From JBHJOF01 sp050330055 (GTDB lineage Bacteria > Pseudomonadota > Alphaproteobacteria > Kiloniellales > JAKSDN01), in contig JBHJOF010000148.1 of the NCBI GenBank assembly GCA_050330055.1, positions 1-7,973 on the forward strand: a stretch of 7,973 nt of DNA. The letters are read 5' to 3'. The notes beneath the pieces were generated by a model, which saw nothing but the letters and a program-made list of their open reading frames with translations, was not told the origin of the DNA and made no database searches. Positions 1 through 5,490 of the stretch are shown piece by piece (position 1 is the first letter of the stretch; every line of letters begins with the position of its first letter). Both the position numbers and the translations under genes were made by a program.

Positions 1-419
1 AGGCTGCGGCGCAGATCGGCCAGGGGCGGCGCCTGCGACTCGTTCAGCGTGACGGCGATAAGGGCCGGCAGCGGCAGGTTCTGGTCGACCACGCTGTCGC
101 CGAGCCAGGGCTCCAGCAACGCCGCCATCTGCTCCTGATCGAGCAGCTCGACGCTGCGCAGGCCCGGCGTCTCGCGCAGCGACGTCAGCACGCGGTCGAT
201 CTGTGCCTGGCTCCCGGCGGCGTCGTCGCTCGGCGGTGGCGGAACCTGCACGGTGACGCGGCCAGCCAGGCCGCGGTCCCAGCGATCGACCATATGCTGC
301 ATCGCCATCGTGCAGGTCAGCGCCAGCGCCGCCAGATAGACCATGAAGGCGACCAGCCACGGCAGGAAGCGCGAGGCGGCGTCCTTGGCGATCGGCACGT
401 CGGCGTACTTCGCCAGCAT
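1..419 (-). CDS. ftsX: Cell division protein FtsX, N-terminal part (runs off the left edge)
   Basis: FtsX is the inner-membrane partner of the ATPase FtsE. Together they form an ABC-type complex at the septum that transmits ATP hydrolysis to peptidoglycan hydrolases in the periplasm. Translating the minus strand from the ATG at 419 gives 139 codons before the window ends. Residues about 1-17 are cytoplasmic, and a hydrophobic first membrane helix spans about 18-40 (it begins RFLPWLVAFMVYLAALAL). A periplasmic domain follows, starting near the WDRGLAGRVTVQV stretch at 47-59. The ATG directly follows the ftsE TGA with no spacer, and AAGGAGG lies inside the end of ftsE at 436-430, ten bases ahead, so translation is probably coupled. 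The call rests on the N-terminus plus the ftsE neighbour. The later membrane helices are outside the window. Confidence 0.9.
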   Translation of the reverse strand, partial: MLAKYADVPIAKDAASRFLPWLVAFMVYLAALALTCTMAMQHMVDRWDRGLAGRVTVQVPPPPSDDAAGSQAQIDRVLTSLRETPGLRSVELLDQEQMAALLEPWLGDSVVDQNLPLPALIAVTLNESQAPPLADLRRS

Positions 420-1136
420 TCAGTCCGAGCCTCCTTCGGCGACCCCGGGAACTGCTGTGGCCTGCGGCTCTTCGATCGCGCTGCCGAGGATCACCGTGTG
501 ATTCTTAAGGCGCAGCACCGGATGGGTGAAGCGGCGTGCCAGCGCCTCGTTGTGGGTCGCGATGACCACGGTAGTGCCCAGCTTGTTCAGCTCCTCGAAA
601 AGATAGAGCAGGCGCACGGCGATCATGTCATCGACGTTGCCGGTCGGCTCGTCGGCGATCAAGAGGCTGGGCCGGCCGATAACCGCCCGGGCGATGGCGA
701 CGCGCTGCTGCTGTCCACCCGAAAGGGTCGGCGGATGGGCATGCAGGTGATCGGCCAGCCCGACCCAGGACAGGAGCTCCGACACGTGGTCGGTGATCTT
801 GCTCTCCGGCTGGCCGGCGACGCGCAGCGGCAGGGCGACGTTCTGCAGCGCCGTCAGGTGCGGCAGCAGGCGGAAGTCTTGGAACACCACGCCGATGCGC
901 CGGCGCATCAACGCGACTTCCTTGCGGGTCAGGCTGGCGACGTCACGGCCGAACAGGCTGATGCGCCCATCGGCCGGGCGCAGCGCAAGGTACATCATCT
1001 TGAGCAGCGACGACTTGCCGGCGCCGCTCGGCCCGAGCACGAAATTGAAGGCGCCGGGATCGAGACTGAAGGACACACTGTGCAGGATGTCGGGGCCCTC
1101 GCCATAGCGCAGGGCCACCTCTTCAAAACGAACCAC
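420..1136 (-). CDS. ftsE: Cell division ATP-binding protein FtsE
   Basis: FtsE is the cytoplasmic ATPase of the FtsEX septal complex. The 238-residue product has all ABC motifs: Walker A GPSGAGKS at 35-42, Q-loop glutamine at 86, signature LSGGQQQR at 138-145, Walker B LLIADEP at 158-164 with catalytic Glu163, and the H-loop histidine at 195. Length and the start MVRFEEVALRYG are typical of FtsE. The C-terminal 30 residues are an ordinary tail. The start is a GTG at 1136-1134. No ATG, GTG or TTG occurs in frame between it and the upstream in-frame stop at 1331-1329, so this is the only normal start. The only ribosome-binding candidate is a weak GAG at 1145-1143. The gene lies directly upstream of ftsX and is divergent from the zinc-ribbon gene. 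Six 15-bp repeats sit just before it. Confidence 0.96.
   Translation of the reverse strand: MVRFEEVALRYGEGPDILHSVSFSLDPGAFNFVLGPSGAGKSSLLKMMYLALRPADGRISLFGRDVASLTRKEVALMRRRIGVVFQDFRLLPHLTALQNVALPLRVAGQPESKITDHVSELLSWVGLADHLHAHPPTLSGGQQQRVAIARAVIGRPSLLIADEPTGNVDDMIAVRLLYLFEELNKLGTTVVIATHNEALARRFTHPVLRLKNHTVILGSAIEEPQATAVPGVAEGGSD
430..436 (-). promoter_or_regulatory. Ribosome binding site of ftsX inside ftsE
   Basis: The minus strand reads AAGGAGG here, a near-perfect anti-16S match, ten bases before the ftsX ATG at 419. It lies within the last codons of ftsE. With the directly adjoining TGA and ATG, it points to coupled translation of the two subunits. Confidence 0.75.
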
Positions 1137-1145
1137 GTGACACTC

Positions 1146-1235
1146 GATTCTGTCTCGGGCGATTCTGTCTCGGGCGATCTTGTCCCCGGCGAACCCGTCT
1201 CCGGCGATCCTGTCTCGGGCGATCCCGCTTCGCGC
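1146..1235. repeat. 15-bp tandem repeat, six copies, upstream of ftsE
   Basis: The unit is GATTCTGTCTCGGGC on the plus strand. Copies begin at 1146, 1161, 1176, 1191, 1206 and 1221. The first two are identical, the fifth differs by one base, and the third, fourth and sixth are more diverged. The array ends ten bases before the ftsE GTG, so it falls in the ftsE leader or promoter region. Because 15 is divisible by three, several reading frames stay open through it; in the ftsE frame it would read ARDRI-like units, but no start codon lies upstream. I infer non-coding repeat expansion. A regulatory role is not shown. Confidence 0.85.
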
Positions 1236-1403
1236 CGCCCCAGCACGCCTCGACCCGGCCGATGCCTGCCTGCCCCATGGTTCGGCTCCCGGCCAGTTGC
1301 GGTTCCGGCCGCCGCGCGACCGGTTCCCTCAGCGATTCGCCAGCGGCGGCTGGGCCGCGAGTCTCGCACAGGCCTCGCGAACGAGTAAAGCGCCGGGCTC
1401 TCC

Positions 1404-1432
1404 TTGCCTTGATGACCGCTCGCCCATATAAG
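1404..1432 (+). promoter_or_regulatory. Sigma-70-like promoter for the zinc-ribbon gene
   Basis: A TTGCCT -35 element at 1404-1409 and a TATAAG -10 element at 1427-1432 are separated by 17 bases, the ideal spacing. Matches to the consensus are 4/6 and 5/6. Transcription would begin near 1439, giving a leader of about 30 bases before the ATG at 1470. The local sequence is AT-rich against a very GC-rich background. The rest of the 1137-1469 gap holds the 15-bp repeats; between about 1236 and 1403 I see nothing recognisable, and no convincing promoter for ftsE on the opposite strand. Confidence 0.55.
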
Positions 1433-1469
1433 TTTAACGTTTCTAGGGACCTGCGAAGGCCATTTGTTG

Positions 1470-2195
1470 ATGATCCTCAACTGCCCTTCCTGCGGTACCA
1501 GGTTCCTGATCGACCCGGCTCTGCTCGAGCCCGACGGACGCAAGGTCCGTTGCGGCAGGTGTGGGCATAGCTGGTTCCAGGACCGGCCTGCCCCGAGCGA
1601 GGCCGTGGCGGCCGTCGCCGAAGCCCCGTCGGGCTCGGCGATCCCGCGCCTGCAGGCCTTCGACGAGGCGCGCCGCTCGGCCGGCGAAGCGCGCCGGGCC
1701 GCCCTGCCCGGTCCGCCGCCGTCGCGCGGCGCCTCCAGGATCGCCCTTGGCTGGATTGCCCTGGTTCTATTGATCGCGGCCCTGGTCGACGGCGCTTACT
1801 TCGGCCGTGAGCAAATAATTGCCGTCGTGCCGGAGGCGGCGGAGCTCTACCAGATGGCCGGGCTGATGCCCGCGACAGCACCCGCCGTGGTCGGCCAGGG
1901 CCTGGAGCTGCGCGACGTCACCTCGGTCAAGCGCCTGGTGGACGGCCAGCAGACGCTGCTGATCGAGGGCGCGATCGTCAATGTGTCCGGCCAGCTCCGG
2001 CAGATACCGCAGCTCCGCGCCAGTGTGACCGACGCGACCGGCGCCGAGCTGACTCACTGGTTCTTCTCGGCCAACGGCAAGGAGCTGGAGCCCGGCGGCA
2101 GCACCACCTTCCAGACCTCGACCGAGAGCCCTTCGGGTGGCGTCAACCTCAGCCTGATCTTCGTCGCCGACGGCACCTCCCAGGCCCAGCAGTAG
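1470..2195 (+). CDS. MJ0042-type zinc-ribbon membrane protein with DUF3426-like C-terminal domain
   Basis: The product is 241 residues from the ATG at 1470, which gives the family-typical start MILNCPSCGTRF. Two in-frame TTG codons just upstream (1464, 1467) are less likely; AAGG at 1456-1459 is a fair ribosome-binding site. A compact zinc ribbon uses Cys5, Cys8, Cys28 and Cys31 (CPSC and CGRC), ending in GHSW. A low-complexity Ala/Pro/Arg linker spans about 40-88, and one membrane helix about 91-111. A C-terminal domain of roughly 120 residues includes a beta-rich stretch around LLIEGAIVNVSGQ, resembling DUF3426. The expected topology is zinc ribbon in the cytoplasm and C-terminal domain in the periplasm. 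The molecular role is unknown. It is divergent from ftsE, followed by an intrinsic terminator, and so probably monocistronic. Confidence 0.85.
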   Translation: MILNCPSCGTRFLIDPALLEPDGRKVRCGRCGHSWFQDRPAPSEAVAAVAEAPSGSAIPRLQAFDEARRSAGEARRAALPGPPPSRGASRIALGWIALVLLIAALVDGAYFGREQIIAVVPEAAELYQMAGLMPATAPAVVGQGLELRDVTSVKRLVDGQQTLLIEGAIVNVSGQLRQIPQLRASVTDATGAELTHWFFSANGKELEPGGSTTFQTSTESPSGGVNLSLIFVADGTSQAQQ

Positions 2196-2206
2196 CCGGC
2201 GTCCAG

Positions 2207-2250
2207 GGGCCCGAGTCGCCGCCAGGCGCCCGCCTTCGCCTCGGGGGCCC
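2207..2250 (+). other. Bulged hairpin after the zinc-ribbon gene
   Basis: GGGCCCGAG at 2207-2215 can pair with CTCGGGGGCCC at 2240-2250, leaving a two-G bulge. There is no T-tract after it, so it is not a terminator by itself. It may protect the 3' end of the message or assist the terminator hairpin that starts three bases later. In sequence this GC-rich, chance pairing is possible. Confidence 0.3.
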
Positions 2251-2252
2251 TG

Positions 2253-2301
2253 CCCCGCAAGCCGCGCAAAGCGCACAGTTGGGCGCTCGTTGCGGGGTTT
2301 T
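2253..2301 (+). terminator. Intrinsic terminator of the zinc-ribbon gene
   Basis: CCCCGCAA at 2253-2260 pairs perfectly with TTGCGGGG at 2290-2297, followed at once by TTTT at 2298-2301. Inside, AGCGC can pair with GCGCT to extend the structure around an eight-base loop. It lies about 58 bases after the zinc-ribbon stop codon and would isolate cpdR from read-through. The T-tract overlaps the start of the CtrA-like box of cpdR. Confidence 0.75.
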
Positions 2302-2324
2302 ACCAATCCTTAAGCATGATTACC
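2299..2324 (+). promoter_or_regulatory. CtrA-like box upstream of cpdR
   Basis: TTTA at 2299-2302 and TTAA at 2310-2313, separated by seven bases, match the alphaproteobacterial CtrA consensus TTAA-N7-TTAA with one mismatch. The first half-site has the common extension TTTACC. A third similar half-site, TTACC, follows at 2320-2324, so half-sites recur about every 10-11 bases on the same helix face. The box lies 108-122 bases before the cpdR ATG, a position that fits activation of cpdR by the cell-cycle regulator CtrA. This is a motif match only; no CtrA gene is in the window. Confidence 0.55.
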
Positions 2325-2420
2325 TAGCGTCTGCCGGCCTTAGCGCGGTGCCGCCTGCCGCGCCGGAGTCGCCGGTTCCCCCGGCCGACGCCGCACAACC
2401 GACCGCACGGAACCGCCTCG

Positions 2421-2807
2421 ATGGCCCGCATCCTGATCGCCGAAGACGACGCCGCCGTTCAATCCTTCGTTACCCGCGCCCTGATCCACAAGGGCCATGA
2501 GGTCACCGCCGTGGAGGACGGCCTGCAGGCCCTGGAGGCGCTCGATGACGGCTTCGACCTCTTGATCACCGACATCGTGATGCCCGGGCTCGACGGCATC
2601 GGCCTGGCCCTCAGGGTCGCGCGCGACTTTCCCGAGCTGCCGGTGCTGCTGATGACCGGCTACTCGGCCGAGCGCCAGCGCGCCCACAATCTCGAGGAGC
2701 TGATCTGCGAGGTGGTGACCAAGCCCTTCAGCCTGCAGCAGATCTGCGACGCCGCGGAGGCCGCCATGACCGAGGGCCGCATCGGCGCCCGCGGCCGCGC
2801 GCACTGA
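2421..2807 (+). CDS. cpdR: CpdR-type single-domain response regulator
   Basis: This 128-residue protein is one receiver domain with no output domain. The acidic pocket is Glu8, Asp9 and Asp10, the phospho-acceptor is Asp51 (in LLITDIVMPGLDG), the switch Thr is 79 and the conserved Lys is 101 (TKPF). The start MARILIAEDD, the stretch LLMTGYSAERQRAHNLEELI and Asp51 match my recollection of Caulobacter CpdR closely. In Caulobacter, unphosphorylated CpdR localises ClpXP to the pole and promotes degradation of cell-cycle regulators, while the CckA-ChpT phosphorelay inactivates it. The protein is a little longer than the roughly 118 residues of Caulobacter CpdR because of a basic tail (GRIGARGRAH). 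The ribosome-binding site is weak (GGA at 2409-2411). It has its own upstream region between a terminator and the ATG. Response regulator is certain; CpdR orthology is likely. Confidence 0.88.
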   Translation: MARILIAEDDAAVQSFVTRALIHKGHEVTAVEDGLQALEALDDGFDLLITDIVMPGLDGIGLALRVARDFPELPVLLMTGYSAERQRAHNLEELICEVVTKPFSLQQICDAAEAAMTEGRIGARGRAH

Positions 2808-2830
2808 GCGACGACAGCCGCACCTTCGAT

Positions 2831-2946
2831 TGTCATGCCCGTGCTTGACACGCTTGCGGGCCATAGCCCCTTCGGGGCGAAGGCCTGGGCATCCAGGGTT
2901 TGTGCAAGCCGCAACATGGATTGCCGGGGCAAGCCCGGCAATGACA
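2831..2946. repeat. Composite inverted palindromic (REP/BIME-like) element
   Basis: The element is bounded by inverted ends TGTCAT (2831-2836) and ATGACA (2941-2946). The right half holds a perfect hairpin, TTGCCGGG (2921-2928) with CCCGGCAA (2934-2941) and a five-base loop. The left half begins TGTCATGCCCGTGCTTG and ends GGGCATCCAGG near 2888-2898, with a GCCCC/GGGGC hairpin at 2866-2878 in between. The inner edges ATCCA and TGGAT are also inverted, so it looks like two palindromic units facing each other. Elements with such TGTCATGCCCG and TTGCCGGG cores are common between genes in alphaproteobacterial genomes. It lies between two convergent genes and may stabilise mRNA ends or stop transcription. 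No transposase is encoded. Confidence 0.7.
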
Positions 2947-2971
2947 CGAGTACCAGAATGCGGGACGAGTA

Positions 2972-2989
2972 GCCGGCCGCGCCGCCGGC
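2972..2989. other. Small GC hairpin after the TIGR02302 gene
   Basis: GCCGGC at 2972-2977 and 2984-2989 can pair around a six-base loop, starting one base beyond the TIGR02302 stop codon. No T-tract follows on either strand, so it is only a weak candidate for a 3'-end structure. Confidence 0.25.
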
Positions 2990-2990
2990 C

Positions 2991-5297
2991 TCAGAACTGC
3001 TTGAGCAGGCGGTCCAGGTAGTCAAGCTCGACCGGCGGGCGGGAGTGTTCGCCGCGGCGGCGGCGCAGCTCGTCAAGGATCTCGCGCGAGCGGCGCAGCT
3101 CCATCTGGTCGGGAATCTCGACGCCCTCCATTGCCTCGATGCCGTGGTTGCCGGTCTCGCGGCCGAGCGGGTCGCGACCCTCGCCGGGCTGCATGCCGAC
3201 GTTGCCCTGGCCCTGCCCCGGGGTCTGGCCCATCTGCTGCATGAAGCGCTCGGCCATGGCCTCCATGCCCTGCTGCAGCTGGTCGAGAGCGCGTGACTGC
3301 GGGTCGATGGCGTCGCCCGGCTGCTCGCGGTTGAGCGCGTCGCGGGCGTCGCGCATGGACTGCTCGGCACGACCGAGCGGCCGCGGGATGTCGCCCAGCG
3401 CATCGCCCAGGCGGCGCATCAGATCGCCCAGGTCGCGGCGCAGCGCATCCTGGGACCGGGCGTCGCCCTGGTTTTCACTGCCGCGCTCGCCCTGGCCCTG
3501 CTGGCCTTCCTGACCGCCCTGCTGCGAGCGCTGATGGCTGCGGTCGAGCAGCTCCTGCTGGCGCGAGCGCAACTCGTCCATGTCGCGCATCATCTCCCAG
3601 GCGTCCTGGCCCTGCTGGTCCATCTGGCCGAGCGCACCCATGCGCAGGTTCTCGAGCATCTCCTGCAGCCGCGCCAAGAGCTCGCGCGCCTGGTCGCGCG
3701 CGCCGCCTTCGGCCATCTCGCGGGCACGGTCAATCAGATCCTTGAGGTCGCTGCCCTCGAGCAGCTGCGCGTCGGGCGGCAGCGGCTGCGGCTCCAGGCC
3801 TTGCGCCAACTGCTGCTGAAGCTGCTCGGCCAGCTCCTGCAGGTAGCGCTCCAGGTCCTGCTCGAGCTCGTCCATCAGGCGCTTGATCTCTTCGTCCGAG
3901 GCGCCTTCGGCCAGGGCCTTCATGAGCGCTTCCTGGATCTGGCGCAGGTCGCGCTCGGCCACGGCCAGCTCGCCGTCCTCGATCCTGAGCGCGGTGTCCC
4001 ACAGCAGGCTCTGGACCTCCGGGATCGCCTCGGCGCTGCGGTCGTGGATCAGCCGCCGCTCGGCTGAGCGGATCGCCAGCGAGACCACGATGTCGTCGAA
4101 GAAATGCGCCGGCCGCTCGTTCAGATCGCTGAGCGCACGGACCACGGGGTAGCGTGCGTTGGGATCGAGCGTGAGCTGCTTGCGCAGCTCGACCAGAGCA
4201 CGCGCCACCGGATGATTGAAGATGCGCTCGGGCAGTACCGTGCGTGCCGGCTCGCTCGTGCCCTCCTGGCCGATGGCGTCGCGCGCCACAAGGGTAATCT
4301 CGACCGCCAGGCCGGCCCAGGGATGCGGCGAGAGATCGTGGTAGCTGGAGCCCTCGACATTGCGCAGATCGCCGCTGGCCAGCGGCAGCTCGAGCTCGAG
4401 CGGCTCGATGTCGGGGTTGTCGATGCGCTGGACCCGCGCGGTGAGCGCGCTGACGCCGTAGTCGTCGCTGGCGTCGTAGCGCAGGTTCAGCACCGCCCGC
4501 TCGGTCTGGCCCGGCGGCGCCAGGAAGTCGACCGCAGGCACCAGGTCGGGAATCACCTCGATCGGCCAGGCGCCGAGGCGGTCGGCGCCCTGCTCGACCG
4601 CGATCTCGCTGCCCTCGTCGATCACCAGGCTGCCGCGGAAAGCACCGAGGCTGGCCGGCTCGAAGGCCACCTGATGCGTGCCGACGCGCAGGCTGGGCTC
4701 GCCGTGGCCGCCCTGCACCTGAACCAGAAGCTCGCTGCCGGTCGGCACCGGCACCGGGCCGTCGCGGCCGTCCTCCGCCGTCAGGAATAGCGGCGGATGA
4801 CGGGTGTAGGGCGGCGGGTTGATCCAGACGTCAAGGCTCGGCGAGAGGACCTGGGCGACGGCGCCGAGCTGCGGCCTGAGCGCCTCGTCCAGGCGGCCGC
4901 GCCAGTCGGCGGCGCCGACCACAAGGCCGGCAACCAGCAGCAGCGCGACGGCGCTCCGCAGCGCCAGCGGATCGGCCGCCGCCAGCACCGGCCGCGGCGG
5001 CTTGACGCGCAGCGCGGCCAGCCGCGCCAGCACGCGGCGCTTGTGCGCCTGCCAAAGCGCGACCGAGGCCGGATCGCGATTGCCGGCGACCAGCTCGTCC
5101 TCGGCCGCGGTGAGCGGCCGGTGGCCGAGGCCGCTGTCGCTTTCCAGGCGGCGGCGCGCGTCCGTCTCGCCCGGCCAACGCAGCCGCACGACGGCGTGCC
5201 AGCCGGCGATCAGGAGGCCCACGGCGAAGCTGGCCAGCAGCACGGCGTGCAGCCAGCCCGGCAGCAGCGGTAGCAGGTCGAGCAGGGCGAGCGCCAC
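2991..5297 (-). CDS. TIGR02302 family (DUF4175) membrane protein, unknown function; 5' end uncertain
   Basis: The product is 768 residues if read from the GTG at 5297, the first normal start codon in frame. Hydrophobic segments lie at about 1-35 and 112-130, then a large soluble, probably periplasmic part. This contains NPPPYT at 160-165 and beta-rich sequence to about 350, followed by helical, Gln/Glu-rich sequence at about 440-690 with strong coiled-coil character. A Gln/Gly run lies near 592-605, and the C-terminus has RDPLGRETG at 708-716 and a conserved-looking end ELDYLDRLLKQF. This order matches TIGR02302/DUF4175 proteins, for which I know no established function. The GTG lies inside the first membrane helix and typical family sequence continues upstream, so the real protein is likely 30-40 residues longer. 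It follows lysA on the same strand, with about 75 bases between the lysA stop and the likely true start. Confidence 0.85.
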   Translation of the reverse strand: MALALLDLLPLLPGWLHAVLLASFAVGLLIAGWHAVVRLRWPGETDARRRLESDSGLGHRPLTAAEDELVAGNRDPASVALWQAHKRRVLARLAALRVKPPRPVLAAADPLALRSAVALLLVAGLVVGAADWRGRLDEALRPQLGAVAQVLSPSLDVWINPPPYTRHPPLFLTAEDGRDGPVPVPTGSELLVQVQGGHGEPSLRVGTHQVAFEPASLGAFRGSLVIDEGSEIAVEQGADRLGAWPIEVIPDLVPAVDFLAPPGQTERAVLNLRYDASDDYGVSALTARVQRIDNPDIEPLELELPLASGDLRNVEGSSYHDLSPHPWAGLAVEITLVARDAIGQEGTSEPARTVLPERIFNHPVARALVELRKQLTLDPNARYPVVRALSDLNERPAHFFDDIVVSLAIRSAERRLIHDRSAEAIPEVQSLLWDTALRIEDGELAVAERDLRQIQEALMKALAEGASDEEIKRLMDELEQDLERYLQELAEQLQQQLAQGLEPQPLPPDAQLLEGSDLKDLIDRAREMAEGGARDQARELLARLQEMLENLRMGALGQMDQQGQDAWEMMRDMDELRSRQQELLDRSHQRSQQGGQEGQQGQGERGSENQGDARSQDALRRDLGDLMRRLGDALGDIPRPLGRAEQSMRDARDALNREQPGDAIDPQSRALDQLQQGMEAMAERFMQQMGQTPGQGQGNVGMQPGEGRDPLGRETGNHGIEAMEGVEIPDQMELRRSREILDELRRRRGEHSRPPVELDYLDRLLKQF

Positions 5298-5416
5298 GAA
5301 CAGCCCGACGACGGCGGCCAGCGGCCAGCAGGCCGTCGTCAGGCGCTCCCAGAAGACGGCGAGGCGGGCAGCGGCCAGCCGGAGGCGCAGCGCCAGCGGC
5401 CAGGGCGCGTTCCCAT
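5298..5416 (-). other. In-frame upstream extension of the TIGR02302 gene without a normal start codon
   Basis: Reading the TIGR02302 frame upstream of the GTG at 5297 gives WPLALRLRLAAARLAVF, then WERLTTACWPLAAVVGLF, which joins smoothly to the called N-terminus. This is the expected pattern for the family: a basic amphipathic start and then a complete first membrane helix. The frame stays open to a TGA at 5486-5484 but has no ATG, GTG or TTG. An ATG at 5416-5414 (reading MGTRPG) lies in another frame, and one extra base after it would join it to this frame. Either a single-base deletion, a sequence error, or initiation at a CTG (for example 5396 or 5390) would explain it. Confidence 0.6.
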
Positions 5417-5490
5417 CCTGCCGGGAGCCTCGCGGCGCTCTGCTGTTCGGTCGGCTGGCTATGGTGGCGCGCTCCGCACTAAATCAACTT

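Noticed and set aside
294..1388. Long plus-strand open frame of 364 codons opposite ftsE
   Set aside because: It is antisense to ftsE, which has every ABC-ATPase motif; the translation is rich in Arg, Gln, His and Gly, typical of a shadow frame in GC-rich DNA.
995..1543. Minus-strand frame with SPETG-type pentapeptide repeats
   Set aside because: The repeats simply translate the 15-bp DNA array. The frame overlaps ftsE and the start of the zinc-ribbon gene, and has no family-like sequence.
2831..2946. Small RNA or riboswitch in the cpdR/TIGR02302 gap
   Set aside because: The hairpins are explained by inverted palindromic units of a dispersed repeat; no promoter, T-tract or known aptamer core is visible.
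3534..4790. Plus-strand frames opposite the TIGR02302 gene, including a Leu/Gln-rich 177-codon one
   Set aside because: They mirror the coiled-coil coding sequence of a recognised gene and lack domains or ribosome sites.
5458..5487. Possible minus-strand promoter (TTGATT and CATAGC, 18-base spacer) between lysA and the TIGR02302 gene
   Set aside because: The -10 match is only 3 of 6, too weak to list as a promoter, although the position would be suitable.
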